NCBI RefSeq assembly: GCF_003346815.1
Contig: NZ_CP031217.1
Location: forward strand, 1,426,001 to 1,490,000
Direction: 5' to 3'
Source: Halarcobacter bivalviorum
GTDB lineage: Bacteria; Campylobacterota; Campylobacteria; Campylobacterales; Arcobacteraceae
Length of the DNA stretch: 64,000 bases
Numbering within the stretch: position 1 is the stretch's first letter; every line of letters starts with the position of its first letter. A program made the translations under genes and the position numbers. Of the stretch, positions 58,788 to 64,000 are shown one piece after another. A model generated the notes under the pieces. It did no database searches, had not been told where the DNA came from, and worked only from the letters and a program-made list of their open reading frames with translations.

Positions 58788-59471
58788 TTGACACTAGAAG
58801 ATTTACAAGATGAAGAAATTTTAAATAATCATATCTATTCTAATATGAAAGAGAATTATTACTGGAGTGATGATTTATCTTGTGAATTTTATGTCGAAGC
58901 TGCAAAAAAAGGTTTTATAACAACCTCAATGTATCATAACAATCAATTTGTATTACTACCTGAAATTCAATTTGACTACGCTGTTTTAGACTTCAATGAT
59001 ATAAAAGTCTCTAAAAAAGTAAAAAAATTGATACAAGAAAATAACTATATTCTTGATATAAGTCAAAATTTTGAAAAAGTTTTAGAGCAAATAAACGCTT
59101 ATCATCCCAATTCATGGCTTACAGAAGAGTATTGCAATATATTAAATAACATTAAAATTAATTCTAGCTTATATCAAAATTTTAATTTAATAAGTATAGA
59201 ATTATACGAAAAAAATGACAAAAAACTCATTTCTGGAGAAATTGGCTACCAAATTGGCTCAATTTATACATCTTTATCAGGATTTACAACAAAAAATAAA
59301 AAATATAATAATTGGGGAAAATTACAATTAGTACTTTTAAATAATTATTTAAAAACAAATGGCTTTAAAATGTGGAATCTAGGGCATCCTCAGCTACAAT
59401 ACAAAGTTGATTTAGGTGCAAAAATCTATAATAGAAAAGAGTTTTTAGAGCTTTGGAATAAAAATAAATAA
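58788..59471 (+). CDS. leucyl/phenylalanyl-tRNA-protein transferase-like (Aat) protein
   Basis: About 227 aa. CEFYVEAAKKGFITTSM (about 28-44), LISGEIGYQIGSIYTSLSGF (about 148-167) and NLGHPQLQYKVDLGAKIYNRKEFLELW at the end (seen in parts LGHPQLQYKVDLGA and RKEFLELW) parallel the GELVGG...SMFS and H..SLGA..I.R..F segments of Aat. It may add Leu/Phe to N-end-rule substrates, although the central motif is diverged. TTG 58788 is the first conventional start; AAAAGGAT lies better for an ATT codon at 58776. Confidence 0.65.
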   Translation: MTLEDLQDEEILNNHIYSNMKENYYWSDDLSCEFYVEAAKKGFITTSMYHNNQFVLLPEIQFDYAVLDFNDIKVSKKVKKLIQENNYILDISQNFEKVLEQINAYHPNSWLTEEYCNILNNIKINSSLYQNFNLISIELYEKNDKKLISGEIGYQIGSIYTSLSGFTTKNKKYNNWGKLQLVLLNNYLKTNGFKMWNLGHPQLQYKVDLGAKIYNRKEFLELWNKNK

Positions 59472-59491
59472 TACACTTCCTTATCATTTTT

Positions 59492-59538
59492 GTCACAATT
59501 TTAAAAAATTGGCAAGAATTGTCTCACAAATGTCTCAA
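59492..59538 (+). repeat. TGTCTCA repeats before the winged-helix gene
   Basis: TGTCTCA occurs at 59521-59527 and 59532-59538, 11 bp apart, and a related TGTCACA at 59492-59498. They lie upstream of the likely promoter (TATAAT-like sequence near 59551-59577) of the regulator gene at 59598. They may be binding sites for it. Confidence 0.45.
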
Positions 59539-59597
59539 TTTTAAGTTTTTCTATAATTATATGTGTTATAATTAAAATAAAAATATGAGGTGTCATT

Positions 59598-60008
59598 ATG
59601 AGCAGCAATATTACAATAGATTTAACAAAAGAGATGGAAAGATTTTTAAAGAGTAAAGCTAGAGAATTTAACTTACCTCTAGAAGAGACTTTAAAAGAAA
59701 TCATTAGCCAACAAGTTGATAGTAGAATTGATCTTGGAAAAGGTTTTTACTATGATAAAGTTTTAAAGAAAGTATTTGATAGAAAAAATGTTGATGTTGG
59801 ACTTACTAAAACACAAATGAACATTTTTCATACTATTCTTAAAAGTCAAGGAACAATTGTTGATGTAGAAGCAATCAAAAAGAGTGCATGGAAAGATAAA
59901 AATACATCAATCTTTACACTTAGAAACATGATTAAACAAATAAGAGATAAAACTTATTATGGTTTAATTAAGAGTCACTCAAGTAGAGGATACTCAGCAG
60001 GTTTCTAA
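59598..60008 (+). CDS. small regulator: RHH-like N-terminus plus OmpR-type winged helix
   Basis: 136 aa. The first 45 residues (ITIDLTKEMERFLKSKARE, then LPLEETLKEII) look like a ribbon-helix-helix dimer unit. Residues about 65-136 (LTKTQMNIFHTILKSQG, then TLRNMIKQIRDKTYYGLIKS and SSRGYSAGF) look like the DNA-binding domain of OmpR-type regulators. There is no receiver domain. It should be a one-component transcription factor. Good ribosome site (GAGGTG) 8 bases before ATG; it is followed by a strong terminator. Confidence 0.7.
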   Translation: MSSNITIDLTKEMERFLKSKAREFNLPLEETLKEIISQQVDSRIDLGKGFYYDKVLKKVFDRKNVDVGLTKTQMNIFHTILKSQGTIVDVEAIKKSAWKDKNTSIFTLRNMIKQIRDKTYYGLIKSHSSRGYSAGF

Positions 60009-60038
60009 AATATTTAGACACTTTTGTGTCTAAATATT
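60009..60038. terminator. bidirectional terminator
   Basis: AATATTTAGACAC (60009-60021), loop TTTT, GTGTCTAAATATT (60026-60038); a 13-bp perfect stem right after the winged-helix gene stop and before the convergent endonuclease gene. Confidence 0.85.
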
Positions 60039-60049
60039 ATCTTCTTACT

Positions 60050-60802
60050 TTAATTTATAAAAGGGTTTTTATTGCCTTGTATTTTATAGATTAAATTATT
60101 TCTTTTTCTTTCCCAATCATCTACTGGATCAAGATTATTCCAAGCATTAAATAGTTTCTTATCTTTATTTGATATTTTCATACCATATTGCTTTTCAAAA
60201 TAAAAATATGTTCTAGCAATATTTCCTTTTATATTATCAGCAGGTTCTGCAATTCTATTTTTAAAATCTACTTCAAAATCAATATTTTGACCATAAAGTC
60301 TTTTCTCACCTTCAATAATTCCATATCTAAAATTAGATCTATCCGCATTTAGCTCTCCTATTGCAGGTACTAAATTATGCATATCTGCTTCCATAAATCT
60401 AAATTTTTCATCAACGAAAGAACAACATTTACGCCCTTTGTAAGTTTTTCCATTGTCTTTAACACAGGTACTATTTCCTTCTCTCCAACAAACGAATTGT
60501 CGACCAAAGTTTTCAGCAGGTATCACATGTTCCCACTCTATTCTAGTAGCTCTTTGATTTTTTTTACCCTTTTTTGTATATTCATTTCTAGGCTCATAAC
60601 CACAACTATCTCTTAAAATCATATTTGATTTATCTCTATAGTTATATTTACAATTTGAATAAAAAGTTACTTGATTTTCTTTATAAACTTTCTTCATCAA
60701 TTTTTTTGCCTTTGAAAAAGAATCAATCTTTTCATTTGCATTTAAATTTGTCAATAAAAAAAGAGATAAAAAAGGTATTACAATTTTTCTTTTTAAATTC
60801 AT
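60050..60802 (-). CDS. endA: endonuclease I (EndA-like)
   Basis: 250 aa. Signal peptide to about residue 23 (LLTNLNANE). beta-beta-alpha-metal nuclease core: RIEWEHVIPAENFGRQFVCW (about 88-107) with the catalytic His in EWEHVIPA, and EADMHNLVPAIGELNADRS with the metal-binding Asn. Multiple Cys (for example YNYR..SCGYE, FVCW, STCV, KCCS) suggest disulphides. A periplasmic or secreted non-specific nuclease. Confidence 0.92.
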   Translation of the reverse strand: MNLKRKIVIPFLSLFLLTNLNANEKIDSFSKAKKLMKKVYKENQVTFYSNCKYNYRDKSNMILRDSCGYEPRNEYTKKGKKNQRATRIEWEHVIPAENFGRQFVCWREGNSTCVKDNGKTYKGRKCCSFVDEKFRFMEADMHNLVPAIGELNADRSNFRYGIIEGEKRLYGQNIDFEVDFKNRIAEPADNIKGNIARTYFYFEKQYGMKISNKDKKLFNAWNNLDPVDDWERKRNNLIYKIQGNKNPFIN

Positions 60803-61068
60803 TAGTACTCCAATAAATAATGTAATAATAATGCGACTGGAATTTTACAAAAGAAAAATTAATATTTCTAAAAAGCTTATTTTATAGTAGTTTATAAAGA
60901 TATACAATAAGATTATTTTTAATTAAATAATATAAAAATAAGAAAAATATACAACTATAAATAGTATAAATATAGATTTAGGGAAAGACTTTGATTTATT
61001 TAGTAATATTGTAAAAATAAAAGATATTTAAAGCTTAGTAAAAGCCTAATAATATGTGCTTATAAGAA
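60803..61068. other. AT-rich spacer between endA and rnpB
   Basis: 266 bp of very AT-rich DNA with no frame longer than about 60 codons worth calling and no clear hairpin. It must hold the endA promoter on the minus strand and the 3' processing end of rnpB; a weak TTAG/CTAA element is the only visible structure. I see nothing else in it. Confidence 0.5.
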
Positions 61069-61394
61069 GAAGGTACAACTGTAAGCTGGATTTTGTATTT
61101 GACAATAATTTATCTTGTTGCTAAATTACTTAAGCAATCGTGCGAAGAACAATAGCGTGAAGCTTATTACCAAGCTCTTCTTGCTGCTGGTTGGGTTTAC
61201 ATAGCCACTAAAATTACTTAAAGTGCTGGTAGGCTCTTACCCTACCCTTTCACCCTTACCAAAATAAATTGGCGGTCTACTCTCTGTTGCACTGTCCCTT
61301 AGGTTACCCTAGCCATTCTTTAAATGGAACCATGCTTCACTGCAGCCCAGACTTTCCTCTTGAGAAACTCAAGCTATTGTCTGTTGTACCTTGG
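61069..61394 (-). ncRNA. rnpB: RNase P RNA
   Basis: Bacterial type A RNase P RNA on the minus strand. The P1 helix is formed by AAGGTACAAC (5' end, complement of 61383-61392) and GTTGTACCTT (3' end, complement of 61070-61079). Conserved regions: GAGGAAAGTCTGGGCT near the 5' end, ACAGTGCAACAGAGAGTAGA (CR II-III), GGGTGAAAGGGTAGGGTAAG, and near the 3' end a copy of the ACAAAATCCAGCTTA tail. It is the catalytic part of the enzyme that matures tRNA 5' ends. Ends are placed from P1 and may be off by a few bases. Confidence 0.95.
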
Positions 61395-61399
61395 GCGAA

Positions 61400-61405
61400 A
61401 TAGTA
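61400..61405 (-). promoter_or_regulatory. -10 element of rnpB
   Basis: Minus-strand TACTAT, 6-7 bases before the P1 helix start at 61392-61394, in the gap after lolA. Spacing predicts a primary transcript starting at about the mature 5' end. Confidence 0.5.
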
Positions 61406-61417
61406 GCTAAATATTCT

Positions 61418-61945
61418 TTATTTTTTTATAATATCATAGTTATCTGGTGGAATAAATCTAAAAAAGTCTGTAGGTATCTCCTCATTTTGTACAACATTAG
61501 TGAACTCTATAATAATAGTGTTATCTAATTCATCTTTATAAGATACTTGTTTTATCTCTTTATTATTTAATAAAATTTCATATTTTCTATTATAAAAAAA
61601 TGATTCATATTTATTTTTTGAGATTTTTTTAGACTCTTGTAAAATACTAAGAATATTTAATTCCTCTTTTAATTGTGTATAAATTACTTGTTCTAATTCA
61701 GGCTCATCAATTACAACAATATCATTTAATAAAAAAACATTTTTTTCGATTGGCTTTATATATTTCCATAAAACTCTATCGTTATTCTTAATAAAAACCT
61801 TACCTTCATATGAAATTGTTTTATTAGATTGATTACTAACTGTTTGAATAAAATCTGCTTGAAAAGTTTTTATATCTTTTAATTCATCTACTGCTAATAG
61901 ATTTGAAACTGTAATAATTGTCAATAGTAAAAGTTTATAAACCAT
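61418..61945 (-). CDS. lolA: LolA outer-membrane lipoprotein carrier
   Basis: 175 aa. Signal peptide to about residue 18 (LLAVDEL). The LolA signature TFQADFIQTVSNQSN (27-41) and YEGKVFIKNNDRVLWKYIKP (about 46-65) are clear; the end IPTDFFRFIPPDNYDII is typical. It shuttles lipoproteins from LolCDE to the outer membrane. It is divergent from secA and directly upstream of rnpB. Confidence 0.92.
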   Translation of the reverse strand: MVYKLLLLTIITVSNLLAVDELKDIKTFQADFIQTVSNQSNKTISYEGKVFIKNNDRVLWKYIKPIEKNVFLLNDIVVIDEPELEQVIYTQLKEELNILSILQESKKISKNKYESFFYNRKYEILLNNKEIKQVSYKDELDNTIIIEFTNVVQNEEIPTDFFRFIPPDNYDIIKK

Positions 61946-62041
61946 AGTTTAACCTTGTTTTTTATATAATCTTGCGATTATAACTAATACCAAATTAAAC
62001 TAAAAGTATGGCGAAGGATTTGGTTAAAAGGAATTTATTTT

Positions 62042-64000
62042 ATGATTAATGTTTTTTCAAAATTTTTTGGTACATCAAATGACAGAGAAGTAAAAAGATA
62101 TAGAAAAAGAGCTGATCAAATCACTGCTTTAGAGGCTAAATATCAAGCAATGAGTGATGAAGAGCTACAAACTACTTTCAACAACTTAAAAGAACAAGTT
62201 CAAAAAGAAGAATTAAAATTAGATGATGTTTTAAATGACTCTTTTGCAATCACAAGAGAAGCAAGTAGAAGAGTTTTAAAGATGAGACACCATGATGTTC
62301 AGCTAATTGGTGGGATGGTTCTAAATGACGGTAGAATCGCAGAGATGAAGACAGGAGAAGGAAAAACTTTAGTTGCTTCATTACCTGTTGTTCTAAATGC
62401 AATGACTGGAAAAGGAGTTCATGTTGTTACTGTAAATGATTACTTAGCAAGTAGAGATGCTTCTGAACTAGAACCTTTATACAACTTTTTAGGTTTTCAA
62501 GTAGGTGCAATTACTGGTGATTTAAAAGATGATACCCTTAGAAAAGAGCAATACAGTGCAGATATCACATATGGAACAAACAATGAGTTTGGATTTGATT
62601 ATTTAAGAGATAATATGCATTATGAACTTGAAGAAAAAGTTCAAAGAGAACACAATTTTGTTATTGTGGATGAAGTTGACTCAATTTTAATTGATGAAGC
62701 AAGAACACCTCTTATTATTTCTGGTCCAACAAATCATAAAAGTGCAGATTATGTAAAATCAAATCAAATAGCATTACAACTAGAAAAAGGTGAATTAATT
62801 GAGCCTAAAGATGCCTCTCAAAAGCCATACACTACTGGAGATTTTACAGTTGATGAAAAAAATAGATCTGTTTTATTAACAGAAGAAGGTATTGAAAAAG
62901 CAGAGAAATTATTTGAAGTAGATAACTTATACTCTTTAGAAAATGCAATGTTATCACATAATCTAGACCAAGCTTTAAAAGCAAACTATATTTTTGTAAA
63001 AGATGTTGATTATGTAGTAAAAGATAATGAAGTTATTATTGTAGATGAATTTACAGGAAGATTAAGTGAAGGAAGAAGATTCTCTGAAGGATTACATCAA
63101 GCTTTAGAAGCAAAAGAAGGTGTTTCTATTCAAGAAGAGTCTCAAACACTTGCAGATATTACTTTCCAAAACTATTTTAGAATGTATAACAAACTAGCAG
63201 GTATGACAGGTACAGCGCAAACAGAAGCAACTGAATTTGCAGAAATTTATAACTTAGATGTTGTATCTATTCCTACAAATGTACCTATTCAAAGAATTGA
63301 TAAAAATGACTTAATCTATAAAAGTGAAGTAGAAAAATTTGATGCAGTTGCAAAAAAGATTAAAGAGTATCATGAAAAAGGTCAACCAGTACTTGTAGGT
63401 ACAGCTTCTATTGAAAAATCAGAGCATCTACATAGTCTGTTATCTAAATTAAAAATTCCTCATACAGTATTAAATGCAAAACAACACGAAAAAGAAGGAA
63501 AAATTATTGCAGATGCTGGACAAAAAGGTGCTGTAACTATTGCTACAAATATGGCTGGGCGTGGAGTTGATATTAAGTTAAATGAAGAGACTTTAGCCTT
63601 AGGTGGTTTAGCTATTATTGGAACAGAAAGACATGAATCAAGAAGAATTGATAACCAATTAAGAGGAAGATCAGGAAGACAAGGTGATGTTGGTGAGTCT
63701 CAATTTTATCTTTCATTAGAAGATAATCTTCTTAGAATTTTTGGAAGTGATAAGATTAAAGGTATCATGGAAAGAATTGGTATTGAAGAAGGTGAGCATA
63801 TTGAATCAAAAATGGTTACAAGAGCTGTTGAAAATGCTCAGAAAAAAGTTGAGGCAATGCACTTCGAAAGTAGAAAACACCTACTTGAGTATGATGATGT
63901 AGCAAATGAGCAAAGAAAAGTAATCTACTCATTTAGAAATGATTTACTAAATCCTGACTATGATATAAACTCAAAATTAGATGAAAATAGAGCTGAATAT
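62042..64000 (+). CDS. secA: SecA preprotein translocase ATPase, N-terminal 653 residues
   Basis: Open from ATG 62042 (AAAAGGAATTT upstream) to the window edge in frame, 653 codons of an expected 860-870. NBD1 Walker A is [14 protein letters not shown] (about 102-115), Walker [20 protein letters not shown]2 segments [10 protein letters not shown] and [12 protein letters not shown], and [12 protein letters not shown]-like [14 protein letters not shown]. It drives protein export across the inner membrane with SecYEG. Divergent from lolA. The C-terminal domain and zinc motif lie outside the window. Confidence 0.96.
   Translation, partial: MINVFSKFFGTSNDREVKRYRKRADQITALEAKYQAMSDEELQTTFNNLKEQVQKEELKLDDVLNDSFAITREASRRVLKMRHHDVQLIGGMVLNDGRIAEMKTGEGKTLVASLPVVLNAMTGKGVHVVTVNDYLASRDASELEPLYNFLGFQVGAITGDLKDDTLRKEQYSADITYGTNNEFGFDYLRDNMHYELEEKVQREHNFVIVDEVDSILIDEARTPLIISGPTNHKSADYVKSNQIALQLEKGELIEPKDASQKPYTTGDFTVDEKNRSVLLTEEGIEKAEKLFEVDNLYSLENAMLSHNLDQALKANYIFVKDVDYVVKDNEVIIVDEFTGRLSEGRRFSEGLHQALEAKEGVSIQEESQTLADITFQNYFRMYNKLAGMTGTAQTEATEFAEIYNLDVVSIPTNVPIQRIDKNDLIYKSEVEKFDAVAKKIKEYHEKGQPVLVGTASIEKSEHLHSLLSKLKIPHTVLNAKQHEKEGKIIADAGQKGAVTIATNMAGRGVDIKLNEETLALGGLAIIGTERHESRRIDNQLRGRSGRQGDVGESQFYLSLEDNLLRIFGSDKIKGIMERIGIEEGEHIESKMVTRAVENAQKKVEAMHFESRKHLLEYDDVANEQRKVIYSFRNDLLNPDYDINSKLDENRAEY

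Noticed and set aside
1-64000. Mobile elements, prophage, tRNA or restriction/defence genes
   Set aside because: No transposase, integrase, phage structural gene, inverted terminal repeat, tRNA cloverleaf or defence gene was recognised anywhere in the window.

Overview
The window is AT-rich DNA from a member of the Campylobacterota, most probably Arcobacteraceae. The evidence is a cluster of lineage-typical features: a DUF1104 periplasmic protein, 'HQWKQPL'-type histidine kinases, small class I cytochromes c, an archaeal-type CobT, a short flagellin, an rsmH/ftsL-like pair, and promoters with a TATAAT -10 and no clear -35. No insertion sequence, prophage, CRISPR array, tRNA or 16S/23S rRNA was seen. 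Genus is an inference from gene content only.

Layout. 1-2 kb: tail of an unknown gene, a small hypothetical gene, a diguanylate cyclase. 1.7-5.4 kb: a ferrous-iron locus, with two very small membrane-protein genes divergent from a Cys-rich FeoB partner, feoA, feoB and a secreted 99-aa protein; three Fur-type 7-1-7 boxes lie in the divergent region. 5.4-7.7 kb: aldo/keto reductase, SLAC1/TehA-type transporter, small conserved protein. 7.75-25.7 kb: two divergent operons for nearly complete cobalt-early cobalamin synthesis. The leftward one is cbiM-cbiK-cbiL-bluB-cobT-cobU-cbiP-cobS-cobC. The rightward one is cbiA-cbiC-ferredoxin-cobA-cbiD-cbiET-cbiF-cbiG-cbiH-phosphoesterase-cobD-cbiB. 25.7-31.5 kb: corrinoid uptake (small membrane ORF, btuB, btuF, btuD, btuC) plus a SAM methyltransferase. 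33.3-37.8 kb: a B12-dependent glutamate mutase (glmS, glmE, glmL) in one operon with an AMP-forming ligase. Corrinoid synthesis, uptake and a corrinoid-using enzyme therefore occupy about 30 contiguous kb.

38-64 kb is mostly ordinary chromosome: FNR-box-preceded cytochrome c, a second diguanylate cyclase, NlpC/P60 lipoprotein, nucleotide-sugar-epimerase-like protein, a lone RND pump behind rsmH and an ftsL-like gene, aldolase-like protein, HU, an unknown 311-aa protein behind six 11-bp repeats, a Cache/PAS sensor kinase, flagellin, two more cytochromes c, a DUF1104/response regulator/kinase operon, an ABC exporter, an Aat-like protein, a small winged-helix regulator, endonuclease I, the RNase P RNA gene, lolA and the first 653 codons of secA.

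The observations I rate highest are: (1) the glutamate mutase plus adenylating ligase operon, which lacks the methylaspartate fermentation enzymes and so suggests that 3-methylaspartate is activated for an unknown use; (2) a candidate small RNA at about 32.3-32.4 kb with a CCUCC loop and an intrinsic terminator; (3) a hairpin that pairs away the Shine-Dalgarno of the NlpC/P60 gene; (4) six 11-bp-phased ATAGTT repeats over a promoter; (5) the triple Fur-box divergent region with unannotated tiny genes.
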